Shown here: positions 9,093 to 17,385 of the stretch, one piece after another
Position numbering within the stretch: position 1 is the stretch's first letter
How the letters are laid out: each line of letters opens with the position of its first letter
The notes under the pieces: generated by a model
Seen by the model: only the letters and a program-made list of their open reading frames with translations
Told to the model about the DNA's origin: nothing
Database searches by the model: none
Program-made: the position numbers and the translations under genes
DNA from: Prorocentrum cordatum
Lineage: Eukaryota; Sar; Dinophyceae; Prorocentrales; Prorocentraceae
Direction: 5' to 3'
Length of the DNA: 32,500 nt
Assembly (NCBI GenBank): GCA_963575745.1
Contig: CAUYUJ010009440.1
Location: 1 to 32,500 of the forward strand

Positions 9093-9337
9093 GGAAGCGG
9101 GAGGAGGAGGAGAAGCGTCTGCGGACGACCTTGGGCCTTTCGGGGGGCGACATTGTGATCGGGGTCCTGGCCCAGGGGGGTCGCAGTACTGCGGTCGCGG
9201 TCGCAGCAAAGGGGGAGAGGCCGCGACCACGACCACAGGAAAGGAGGGCAGGGGAGAGAAGGGAGAGAAGGAGAAGACGAGAGGGGAGGACAGCAAAAGG
9301 GAGGGGTGAGGAAGGCCCGAGGGGGCCGGTCAGGACT

Positions 9338-9351
9338 ACGGTGATGGCATT
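9338..9351. repeat. Target-site duplication of element 1, 3' side
   Basis: The 14-mer ACGGTGATGGCATT is repeated exactly at 16605-16618, and the two copies bracket the retroelement precisely. On the minus strand the element ends CACAGAGATAAAA directly before this copy. Confidence 0.92.
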
Positions 9352-9401
9352 TTTTATCTCTGTGGGCGCGGACAAAGGTCCACGGTTTCATGCAAACCAA
9401 T

Positions 9402-12386
9402 TCAAGCAGGCGGGACGGCCGCCGCCCTCGCGGCTCGCCCGCGTTCGCGGGCCGCCGCAGCGTCCGCGAAGCCGTGGGCTCGGAGGACGCCCTCGAGCCC
9501 TGGGCGGATCCGCCGCGGCTCGGCTGCCTCCGCCCGCGGGGCCGCCGCCGCCAGGCGCCGCGGTGCCGAGGCGCTCGGCGGCGCAGCCATCAGGCTACCA
9601 GCGCCAGCCGCAGGCGGCGTGGGCGGGGCTGCAGCAGGCTGCCGCAGCGCCGGCTCGGGCGCCGCCTCGGTCGCCTGCACCTCCGAGCCGTGGCCCTGCC
9701 TGGCCTGGAGCGCCGCCGCCCAGCGCAGGCGCGTGCTTGCCGTTGGCGAGGCCAGCGGCGCGATCGGCTCCTTCGACGCTGGCAGGATCCCACGTGCGAA
9801 GTCCGACCGCGCCTGGGCTCTGGATCCCTTCTTGCTCTTGGGCTGCCCCGCCGCCGCGCTGGCCCCGCACGGCTTGCCCAGGCCGCGGTGCGCGTACCTG
9901 GGGAGGCGGCAGTACATCCAGCAGGCCGCGCAGACCAGGAAGGGCTCGGAAACGTCGCCCTCGACGCGCGACTCCATGAGGAGGTGGCCGTTGACCCTCC
10001 ATCCCGCTGGACGGGTCGCATCTGCCGCCTCCGCAGGGGCTGGGCCGCTGCTCGTCGCCTCCGCCGTCGCCAGGCGCGGGCTGGGCGCGGGCGCCGAGGC
10101 CTCGCGGCGCCTCGGATGCTCCTGCGCCCTGCGCTGGGCTACACGGCGCAGCGCCTCCGCGGGCGACTCGGCCGAGGCGGGGCGGCGCCTCGCGGGCGAA
10201 GGCCGCGAGCTGGAGGCGCCAGCTGCCGCCACCGCTGCCAGGGCCGCCGCCGTGGCGAGGCGGGGGCCGCCGTCAGCCGCCGAGGGCTGCGCTACGCCGA
10301 CGTCATCGCCAGGCTCGGCGTCGGGCTCCTTCAAGAAGCCAGTCGCTGAAGCGGCAGCCCCGCGCACCTCCGCGTCGTGCATCACCTCGAGCTCGCCGCG
10401 CCCCTGGGACTGCGACGTCGGTGGGCTGAATCCACCTGTCCCAGGGGCGGGCTCCGCCGCGGCGGCGTGCAGGAAGTCGGTCTCGCCGTCGAGCTCCGCC
10501 GCCATGTAGGGGGTGAGGTCGACGAGCTCCAGCGAGCTGATGGGCCAGGAGCCCCGCAAGCCCGACTCCGTAGCCTGGACCTCGAACTCGGCGGCGTACC
10601 GCGCCGCGTCACGGGCGCGGGCCAGGCAGCCCTTGAGCAGGAGGGCCCCCTCGTCGGCGATGGCGCGCAGCGCCGCGCCCGCCTTCGCGAGCTGGTCCGC
10701 GAGGCGGTTGCCGTAGAGCTCCACCTCCGAGAGTACGCCCTGCTCGACTGCCGCCCGAGAACGGCGGGCGGGGATGTGCTTCACGCGCACCCCCTCGGCG
10801 GCGTCGCCGACCCTCGCCCAGAGGTGGGCAAACTGGGCCGTCGGGGCCGCCGCCCTCTTCACGCCCTTGCAAGCCCCGACCGTGCCGAGGCAGTCGATCA
10901 TGAGGTGGTAGTGGCCGACGATGTCCGTGAGGGCGACCACCGCCGCGTAGTCCTCGCCTGCCCTCGCCGTCTGGCTGGGCAAAAGGGCAGGCGGCACTGC
11001 CCCCCACGCCTGCGCCAACCACTCGCCGTCGGGCGTGAGAACCACCACTGCCCAGCCCGCGCTCCTGACCATCGGGAAGTCGTTGTTGACGCAGGAGCCG
11101 TCCGAGAAGACGAGGGAGCCCGCGGGCACCACGAGCGCGCCCTCGTCCCAGCCACGCGAGCGGCGCTCCCAGCGAGGGTCCCAGCGCGGCCTCTGCACCA
11201 GGTACTGGGCGTCAACGAAGAGGCCCTGGCAGAAGAGCTCCTCGTAGCGGTGGCCCATTGTGCTCACCAGCTCGGCAGCTCGCTTCAAATCGGCGGGCCT
11301 GCGATCTCGCCGCCAGCCCTCCCAGGCAGGGCATCTGTGGTGGCGGTGGGCCAGAGTCCCGCTCTCCTCGCCGCAGAGCAGGCAGCGGTCGTCGATGTCG
11401 GTGCCACGCTTGGCCAGCCTGGCCTGCGGCCATAGTGACAGAGACGCCAGCCTGCGCAGGCAGCCGCAGTGGTGGCTGGACCACGTCTCCGTGGGCGCGG
11501 CGCCGAGGAGCTGGTTGATGGCCCGCCAGTTTGGCGGCAGCTGCCACGGCCACAGGGTATCAGGCCTGGCGTCGTACTCCTGGAAGGCTGCCGCCTTCCT
11601 GGCCGCCTCCTTGGCCCTCTCCGCAAGGAAGGCGGGGGAGTACCGAAGGACTGAGTAGCAGCAGCCGAACTCGTCCTGCAGGGAGTCGCCGTCGTCGCTG
11701 AGGCCCCAGCCGATGACCTGCAGCGTGAGCACCAAGGCCGAGATCGGGTCCCTGACGGCAGCCCAAGGGCGCTGGAGCCTCACGATCCTGGCGCTCTCCG
11801 CTATGCAGGCCTGGATCGCCGCCGCGGAGGCCTGGCCTGCCCAGCGGACATTGGTGTACGCTAGGACGGCCAAGCCCGTGGCCACCACTAGCGGGTCCTG
11901 GCGCCAGCCTCGCGGCGAGCACTGCAGCAGGAAGCCCAGCGCAGCCCCAGGAGCCAGTTTGCCCGTCGCCTTGGCCGCTGCCAGCCTCAGGGCTCTCATG
12001 CGGCCAGGCGGGATGCCGTTGCAGGCCGAGCCCCATAGGGCTTTGGCTGAGGGGCCCGCGCGCAAGACCCTTGCCTGCCGAAGGCCAGGCCCGAAGATCT
12101 TGTGGAGCCTGCTGGCCTGCCGCAGCGCCGCGAGCTCTCTACCGACCTGAGTCGCGACTCGCCTGTGGCTGCCAGCCGTGGCGTCGACGCCGAGGTCACG
12201 GTGGCCCGAGACAAAGGCCTCGGCCGCGAGCCGCCAGTCGGGTTCCCGCTGCAGGCGGCGCTGGAGGCCCGCCGAGGAGGCCAGGACCTTCGTCTTCTTC
12301 CAGTTGATGGGCAGCCGCCTGTCCGCCAGCATCTCGACCACGCCGCTGACGAAGCTCGCGATCGTTCGGCTGAGCGTCGCTGCCGA
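9402..12386 (-). CDS. Element 1, C-terminal part: RT end, RNase H, cysteine motif
   Basis: Continues the polyprotein after the second frame change; there is no ATG at its left limit and it is open upstream. It begins with RT thumb/connection sequence (PINWKKTKVL). At 11331-11384 is a C-x2-C-x7-H-x4-C zinc motif (CLLCGEE..AHRHHRC) of the kind seen after LINE RTs. RNase H follows, cleaving RNA in RNA/DNA hybrids: FSDGS (11091-11108), ARAGEDYAAV with the catalytic Glu (10938-10967), MIDCLG with Asp (10884-10901) and GNRLADQLAK with the last Asp (10683-10713). A low-complexity Ala/Pro/Ser stretch leads to a C-terminal GHLLMES...CAACWMYC motif at about 9870-9990. The TGA stop is at 9404-9402. All four RNase H acidic residues are intact. 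Confidence 0.88.
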   Translation of the reverse strand, partial: SAATLSRTIASFVSGVVEMLADRRLPINWKKTKVLASSAGLQRRLQREPDWRLAAEAFVSGHRDLGVDATAGSHRRVATQVGRELAALRQASRLHKIFGPGLRQARVLRAGPSAKALWGSACNGIPPGRMRALRLAAAKATGKLAPGAALGFLLQCSPRGWRQDPLVVATGLAVLAYTNVRWAGQASAAAIQACIAESARIVRLQRPWAAVRDPISALVLTLQVIGWGLSDDGDSLQDEFGCCYSVLRYSPAFLAERAKEAARKAAAFQEYDARPDTLWPWQLPPNWRAINQLLGAAPTETWSSHHCGCLRRLASLSLWPQARLAKRGTDIDDRCLLCGEESGTLAHRHHRCPAWEGWRRDRRPADLKRAAELVSTMGHRYEELFCQGLFVDAQYLVQRPRWDPRWERRSRGWDEGALVVPAGSLVFSDGSCVNNDFPMVRSAGWAVVVLTPDGEWLAQAWGAVPPALLPSQTARAGEDYAAVVALTDIVGHYHLMIDCLGTVGACKGVKRAAAPTAQFAHLWARVGDAAEGVRVKHIPARRSRAAVEQGVLSEVELYGNRLADQLAKAGAALRAIADEGALLLKGCLARARDAARYAAEFEVQATESGLRGSWPISSLELVDLTPYMAAELDGETDFLHAAAAEPAPGTGGFSPPTSQSQGRGELEVMHDAEVRGAAASATGFLKEPDAEPGDDVGVAQPSAADGGPRLATAAALAAVAAAGASSSRPSPARRRPASAESPAEALRRVAQRRAQEHPRRREASAPAPSPRLATAEATSSGPAPAEAADATRPAGWRVNGHLLMESRVEGDVSEPFLVCAACWMYCRLPRYAHRGLGKPCGASAAAGQPKSKKGSRAQARSDFARGILPASKEPIAPLASPTASTRLRWAAALQARQGHGSEVQATEAAPEPALRQPAAAPPTPPAAGAGSLMAAPPSASAPRRLAAAAPRAEAAEPRRIRPGLEGVLRAHGFADAAAARERGRAARAAAVPPA

Positions 12387-12387
12387 C

Positions 12388-14880
12388 CCGACCGTGGCCT
12401 GCTATGTCGTCGATGACGTTGACGACCCTGCCGACTGGCAGCAGCGCCCTGGCCTGGAGCAGGAGGCCGTGCAGCATGAGCCTGGCCAGCGTCGTCGCGC
12501 AGGAGCAGCCCGCGATGATGGTGCCGCTGACCTCAATGGGCTCGCTGATGGCGGCGTCCGCCGAGGCGCGGCGCGGCCCAGCGTAGAGTACGCAGAGGGC
12601 CCTGAGCAGACCGACGCTGAAGCCGTTGCCCTCCGCGGCCTGGCGCAGAAGGTCATGGTCGATCCGCTCGTAGAACTTGCTGATGTCGAAGTAGACGGAG
12701 GCTGCCTCGAAGCCAAGCTGGCGGGCGAGCGCGAGCCCCAGGTTGTGGAGGTAGGCCGCCCTGTCACAGCAGGTGTTCGCGTCCTTGCCCCAGACCTCGG
12801 GGAGCGGGTGGTCCGCCTCCCACTTGGCGCAGTAGCGGCGGCGCACCCTGCTCCAGATACGCGTCCACATGCTCATGATGCCGATCGGGCGGCGGCCTCC
12901 GTCGGGCTTCCCCAGGAAGACGATCACCGTGGTGAAGAAGGCTGTGGGCTGCGGCTGCTGCTCCCAAGCCGTGAGCACCTCTGCCATCCTCTCGGCGAAG
13001 GGCCTGCCCAGGGAGAGGACCAGCCGCGGGTGGAACGCATCCCAGCCCAGAGCGGTCTGCTTCGGGAACGATTTCGCCGCCTCGAGGATGTCGTCCGCCG
13101 TGATAGGGGGCAGCTCCATGGAGCAGATCCAGTCGGCTGGTCTGGACCTGCACTCCCCGTCGGCACCTTTCCAAAGGGCCTTCCACTCAATGAGGATCTG
13201 GTCCAGGGCTTGCTGGCCAACAACTGGGAGCGGCAGGCTGTCGGGGCAGTGCGCGGTCACCGAGTCCAGCACCCGGTCACGGTCCTTTATGACTGCGTGG
13301 GCGCCCTTTGCCCCCTTCGCCAAGGCCTCGTCCACGAAGTCCTTCCAGCGCAGCCTGGCCGCCTTGGCGTCTTCTTTGCGGTGCCCCTCCGTCGTGCTCT
13401 CGATCATCTGCAGGAAGGCCTGCCCTTGCTCGGTGGGCTCCTGGATCACGACTATCAGCGAGTCAAGCTTCGAGCCTTCGAACATGGTGCAACCCGCCTG
13501 CTCGAACTTGGGCCCCAAGCTCTTTGCCACCTGCACCAGGTGCTTGATGTAGCCGAGGTGCCCCACAGGGGGTGAGCAGACCGCAGCAGCCGCCCTGAGC
13601 TGCCTGGCGATCCTCCCGAGGCAGAGCCAGCACTTGGTGATGGGGCTGAGCTTTCTGACAGCCTCCGTGCGCTGCAGGTCCGCCAGCTTCTTCATGACGG
13701 TGCGGGGACCTTTGGCCCTGCCCTGGTACCTCTCTCCCTCGTAGATGCCGAACTGGTCGATCAGGTGGAGCTCCGCGGCCTCGAAGAACTCCTTGATCGC
13801 CGCATCGGGCGTGCCGTCTCTGTCGGTGATGGGGGCTGTCCAGCTGATCTGGGTCGCCGCCTGCAGGGATATCTCACGCTGCTCGGCCGAGACCTCCGAG
13901 CCCACCTCGAAGACCCTGGGGGTCTTGAGGACCCAGACCATGGCGTTGCTGCCCAGCTCGCTGAACGTGAGCCGCACTGGTGCGTGCGGGTTCGGTGTAG
14001 CGGGCTTGATGACCTCCACCTTCGGGCTGAGGCCGGCAAGCGCCGTGGAGATCACGAAGAAGTCGTAGATCTGGTCGCCGCAGGTGAAGGTCGTGGGCGC
14101 GACTACCACCCCGCCCACAGCCCGTGGCCACCAAGAGGCGGCGAGCACGCTGGGGTCCATATTCCAGTCGGCCCCCACTATGAACGGCTCGTGGAGGCTG
14201 AACAGGAACTCCTGGAGGTCCGACAGCAGCTCCAGGTTGTAGCCGGCCATCCTGGTCGTGTGCTCGAGGTAGGCGCTGACCACCGTAACCACGAGATCGC
14301 CGAAGGCCACCCGTCGGGCCAGGATGCGGGCACTGTGCTGGTGCCAGTCGCGGTCGATAGCCGCCACGCCCCTAGACTTTGACGTCAGCACCCCGACGCC
14401 CGCCGAGACCGCCTGGGCCGCCTGCCTCGTGCTGTGGACGCTGCCGAAGGCAGCGCTGAAACAGTTGCGCCTGGCCCAGCTGCAGGCGTCAGTCGCCTTC
14501 TGGCTGGAGGTGAAGCGTGTCTCCTGCACCAGGGTGACGTCGTCGCCTCCTCTTTCGTCCTGGATCCGCTCCAGCTCCACCTGCGTCTCTGTCCAGGTCG
14601 AGCCGTTCAGTGTGACGAAGCTGGCTCGCTTCGCCCCCACTGGCCTGATCAGCTTGGCCAGCTGGAGGGGCTTGACCTGCGGTCGACCAGGCTGAGGCTG
14701 CGCCGCAGGCTTCACGACTGCCGCGGCGGCCGAGCGGCCGCCAGGCGGGCGGCTGCTCGCCGCCTTGGGTCTCCGAACCTCGGGGGGTCTCACGCCCTCG
14801 CCCGTAGCCTGGTCAACTTGAAATGGGTACCCACTATTCCTTATGGGCCCCTGGCTGGGCTGAGGACTGCCAGTCCTTCG
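12388..14880 (-). CDS. Element 1, central part: EEP endonuclease and reverse transcriptase
   Basis: The endonuclease begins at about 14640 with FVTLNGSTW and continues through LVQETRF (metal-binding Glu), SAYLEH, GADWNMDP (Asp and Asn, 14149-14190), YDFFVIS (about 14051-14080) and PHAPVRL (final His, about 13970). The set is complete. After a linker of about 250 residues comes the RT: FLGKPDGGRRPIGI (about 12890-12930), motif A VYFDISKFYERID (12661-12705), motif B AGCSCAT (about 12500), and motif C VIDDIAG (12397-12417) in place of the usual YADD. Frame relation: relative to the N-terminal frame this part is shifted by -1, and relative to the C-terminal part by one base. No ATG of its own was identified, so it should be read as a segment of one polyprotein. 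Confidence 0.88.
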
Positions 14881-16361
14881 GTCGGGCCCAGCCAAGTCCG
14901 CCGCAGCGCTTGGCTCTGGACTGCTGCTGAGTGCCTCGAACTTGGTGTCGTGGCGCGCGTCATCACAGCGCCGGTCCCGGCGCAGCAGCGGCACTCTGAA
15001 GGGAAGCCCTTCCCGGGCGTCGGCCTGCTCATTGGCCGCCAGGTAGGCGTGCAGGCCGCCGCTCGATGGCGCCGCCGCCTCGGGGCGGCTGTGCTCCGCC
15101 GCCTCTGCCTCCTCAGCCCCGACTGGGGCGGGCGGCGCCGCACCGTCGGGGCCGCCTCCTGGCAGCAGGGTGCTACCCGCAGGTCTGGCCACTGCCAGCA
15201 GCAGCGCCAGCAGCAGGTGGAGGGGCCGCCGCAGCGGCCTTCTGGTCGGCTGCGCGCTGGCGGGCCGCCTCGTCTGCCGCTCGGCTCTCCACAGCGGCCG
15301 CTGGGGGGGGGTCCAGCTCCTGGCGCAGCGCCTGCGGCTGGGGCGGCGGCGGCAGCAGGGGCGGCCGCCTGTCCTGAAAGTTGAGGCGGGGCGGCAGCAC
15401 CCTGCTCGGGGGTGCCAGCGGCCTCGGCTGCTGCAGGCCCCTCCTCGGAGCGCTTGCGCTTCTTGGCCACCTCCTCCTCGATCTGGCGCTTGATGCGCTG
15501 CTGGTGCTCCTGGCAGTTGCGCTCGAACGTAGCCTGCGCGCCCTGCATGATCTGGAGCCCTTCCTCGCAGAGGCGCCTGAGGGTGGCCTGCGCCTCCTCC
15601 TCCAGCTCCGCGAAGTTGTCGAACGACTCCGCGTCGAAGTTGAAGGTGAGCTGCTTCGCTCCGTCGGGCTGTGCGCCCACAGCGCCAGCCGCCTGGGCCC
15701 GCTGGCGCAAGAGGGCGTTCTCCTCCTCCTTGGCCTCCGTGAGGTTGACCGCAGCCTCGTCGCGCCAGCCGCGGCACTGGGCGAGGCGGTCCTCCGCCGC
15801 CACGAGCGCATCCGCCGCCTCGTCGAGCTGGCGCTGGAGGTTGATCCGCTTCGCCGTGGCAGACTGCAGCCGCTGCTCGAGTGGCTTTGGCGCAGGGGCG
15901 GCCGCGGGCGCGACGAAGCACCGCGCGTCGCGGACCGCCTCCTGCAGCCTGGCCGCGATGGCGGGGCCCCCGCAGGCGAGGAGCGCGTCGAGCTCGCTCT
16001 CGGGCAGGGCCGACCAAGGGGCCTTCGGGAAGGCGCCTCCACCACGGCCGCCCGCGCCTCCGACGCCGCCGCCACGGGAGGCTGCACCGCCTCCGCCGCC
16101 ACGGGAGGCTGCACCTCGGCCTTTGCCGCCCTTGCCGCCCTTGGCGCCATCCCTCGGTGAGCCTCCGCCGCCGCCACCACGATGCGCGGGCGGGGAGCCG
16201 CCGCCGCCGCCATCCGCCCAGACCCCGACGCGGGGCGAAGGCTTCGAGGGCGCCAGCTCCAGCCCAATCCCACACTGCCAGCACTCCGCGTTCTTGCGGA
16301 AGTTCCAGCGGTAGCGGCAGCCCGTGCACACGACGAAGCCAGGCTCGGCCTTGGGCCCCAT
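14841..16361 (-). CDS. Element 1, N-terminal part: zinc ribbon and coiled coil
   Basis: Starts at the first ATG of its frame (16361); an in-frame TGA lies ten codons upstream (16388-16386). Residues 9-31 carry CTGC...CWQC, a four-cysteine ribbon (16274-16331), followed by a Gly/Arg-rich linker. A long Glu/Arg/Ala-rich segment, predicted helical, follows (from about residue 120 to 320). This architecture suits the RNA-binding, particle-forming role of LINE ORF1-type regions, which is inference here. The frame stops at 14841, but the coding sense probably leaves it earlier: between about 15400 and 14880 the other two minus frames look more protein-like, so at least one indel lies there. It is followed by the endonuclease in a different frame. 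Confidence 0.75.
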   Translation of the reverse strand: MGPKAEPGFVVCTGCRYRWNFRKNAECWQCGIGLELAPSKPSPRVGVWADGGGGGSPPAHRGGGGGGSPRDGAKGGKGGKGRGAASRGGGGGAASRGGGVGGAGGRGGGAFPKAPWSALPESELDALLACGGPAIAARLQEAVRDARCFVAPAAAPAPKPLEQRLQSATAKRINLQRQLDEAADALVAAEDRLAQCRGWRDEAAVNLTEAKEEENALLRQRAQAAGAVGAQPDGAKQLTFNFDAESFDNFAELEEEAQATLRRLCEEGLQIMQGAQATFERNCQEHQQRIKRQIEEEVAKKRKRSEEGPAAAEAAGTPEQGAAAPPQLSGQAAAPAAAAAPAAGAAPGAGPPPSGRCGEPSGRRGGPPARSRPEGRCGGPSTCCWRCCWQWPDLRVAPCCQEAAPTVRRRPPQSGLRRQRRRSTAAPRRRRHRAAACTPTWRPMSRPTPGKGFPSECRCCAGTGAVMTRATTPSSRHSAAVQSQALRRTWLGPTEGLAVLSPARGP

Positions 16362-16579
16362 CGCTGGAGCGGGCGGGCGAGCTGCTCAACCGCGGGCGTG
16401 CGGCAGGCAGGAGTCGACGGGGGCGGACCCACCGACTCGGAAGAAGGCGTGACCCGCAGGTCCTGGAGGGTGCTGCGGTGGCAGCACTCGCAAGTTGGAA
16501 AGGAAGGTGGCCTCAAAGCGGAACCTCCCTCGCGCTCAGAATTCGCCCCGAAAGACTCGCGGTCGTCGGGACGGTTCAT
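15173..16579 (-). other. Leader-proximal open frame overlapping the zinc-ribbon frame
   Basis: An ATG at 16579-16577, just three nucleotides after the spliced leader, opens a 468-codon frame. It overlaps the zinc-ribbon frame in another phase. The first 70 residues include a CECCHR motif and precede the zinc-ribbon start; beyond that it reads as an Arg/Ser-rich shadow of the other frame. Either the true N-terminus lies here and a frameshift near 16370 joins it to the zinc ribbon, or it is an upstream ORF on the element mRNA. The sequence cannot decide. Confidence 0.4.
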
Positions 16580-16582
16580 GGC

Positions 16583-16604
16583 CTTGAGCCAAAATGGCTA
16601 CGGA
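16583..16604 (-). other. Genomic copy of the dinoflagellate spliced leader (relict DinoSL)
   Basis: The minus strand reads T followed by CCGTAGCCATTTTGGCTC and AAG, matching all 22 positions of the conserved leader that dinoflagellates add to mRNA 5' ends by trans-splicing. The first base directly abuts the 14-bp target-site duplication and the last is followed after three bases by an ATG. Genomic leaders joined to coding sequence are known marks of reverse-transcribed mRNAs in this group. A leader gene is unlikely because no splice-donor GT follows: the next bases are GCCATG. Confidence 0.96.
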
Positions 16605-16618
16605 ACGGTGATGGCATT
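16605..16618. repeat. Target-site duplication of element 1, 5' side
   Basis: ACGGTGATGGCATT, identical to 9338-9351. The bases outside differ, as expected of a true duplication. Joining the outer flanks gives the inferred empty site. Confidence 0.92.
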
Positions 16619-16632
16619 GGACAACGGAACCT

Positions 16633-16752
16633 TCGATAAGGAAACCAGGAATCCAGGGTCTGGAAGCCAGTGGAAAGCCAATCGTGGATTGGCCATGGAT
16701 ATCACCGCCGCCCTCATCAGATAAGGAACCCTCCAGAGTCTGAAGCCTCCAA
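16633..16752. repeat. Short direct duplication, ~83 bp apart
   Basis: ATAAGGAAACCAGGAATCCA..GTCTGGAAGCC (about 16637) is matched by ATAAGGAACCCTCCAGAGTC..TGAAGCC (about 16721). The similarity is imperfect and its full extent is unclear. Confidence 0.5.
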
Positions 16753-17227
16753 GGCACGTTCCTCAACGAACGCCCCCATCGTATGTTTGGACTGCTTGTG
16801 GCGACTGAGGCCTGTGTAAGGTGTTGCGAGCGCCTACGGGGCCTTGGGGCATTTCTGTGGTATTGGACCCCTTCTCTCGTACATTTATGCCCTCCAGGGA
16901 GCGTCTCATCCTCCTCATCCTCAGCCGCCGCCTCCTCCGTCACCACCGCCACCTCAAGCCGCCAGTGGGCCGTCTTAGAATATCTTAGACGCATTCTGGA
17001 GGGTCTGTCTTCCGCCACATCCGCCTCTACCCGTCTTTGGGCTGGCTGGGAACTACTTGGACGCATGCCTGGAGGCACTCGGATTGATGCTGGATGGTCC
17101 ACGTTGGAGATCTTCAGATGGCGTTTCGGAGCCTTCTTGGGAACATCCTGGCCTGTCTTAGAACTCTGTGGGAGCATTGTTCGGGCCATGTTGGGCGACT
17201 TTGGGACGGTTTGAGGACTCCCAGACC
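16753..17227. other. Intergenic, no gene supported
   Basis: A 143-codon plus frame (16783-17214) has no recognisable domain. Its right half repeats CTTGG/GGCCGTCTTAGAA-like blocks, the reverse of the CCAAGACGGCCC theme, so it is probably an old divergent array of that family. Confidence 0.45.
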
Positions 17228-17355
17228 CCCGACGTTGTGATTCTTTATAACGTCGACCCCCAGAGATCTGGACCCCGTCCCCGGGACCGGTTTCTCATCC
17301 TGAGTCGTTGTTTGACGGTCCCAGGGCCTGGTAAGGGCCCCCAGAGGCCAAAAAT
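17228..17355 (+). repeat. Short dispersed hairpin repeat, copy 2
   Basis: A hairpin with 7-bp arms (CGACGTT and AACGTCG) around TGATTCTTT is followed by CCCGGGACCGGTTTCTC, then GAGTCGTTGTTTGACGG, GTAAGGGCCCCC and AGAGGCCAAAAA. It aligns along nearly its whole length with the reverse complement of 30744-30857 and shares the second half with copy 1. Confidence 0.75.
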
Positions 17356-17356
17356 A

Positions 17357-17379
17357 CCAACAACAACAACAACAACAAT
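17357..17379. repeat. (CAA)n microsatellite
   Basis: Seven CAA triplets directly after hairpin repeat copy 2. This could be the tail of that repeat, as many short retroposons end in simple repeats, but copies 1, 3 and 4 lack it. Confidence 0.85.
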
Positions 17380-17385
17380 CATTTT

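Larger units (their letters stand above)
9352..16604 (-). mobile_element. Element 1: full-length non-LTR retrotransposon beginning with the spliced leader
   Basis: A 7.25-kb LINE-type element. Its 5' end is nucleotide 1 of the dinoflagellate spliced leader, its 3' end is a short A-rich end (ATAAAA), and a perfect 14-bp duplication lies on each side. In order it encodes an N-terminal C2-C2 zinc ribbon, a Glu/Arg/Ala-rich coiled-coil region, an EEP (APE-like) endonuclease, a reverse transcriptase, a C2HC-type zinc motif, a type I RNase H and a C-terminal cysteine motif. LINEs move by target-primed reverse transcription: the endonuclease nicks the target and the RT copies the element RNA from the nick. 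All catalytic residues looked for are present, but the frame is split into at least three parts, so this copy is probably inactive unless frameshifting is programmed. Confidence 0.93.

Noticed and set aside
9390-10509. Plus-strand frames opposite the end of element 1
   Set aside because: Arg/Ala-rich antisense shadows of the C-terminal region; no recognisable motif.
12178-13575. Long plus-strand frame of 465 codons across the RT of element 1
   Set aside because: It is the antisense shadow of a frame with clear RT motifs. High GC leaves the opposite strand open, and it shows no domain.
12196-16389. A single 1397-codon minus frame
   Set aside because: Its apparent start is TTG, its first third overlaps the zinc-ribbon frame out of phase, and its last part overlaps the true continuation out of phase. 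Only the central part is taken as coding.
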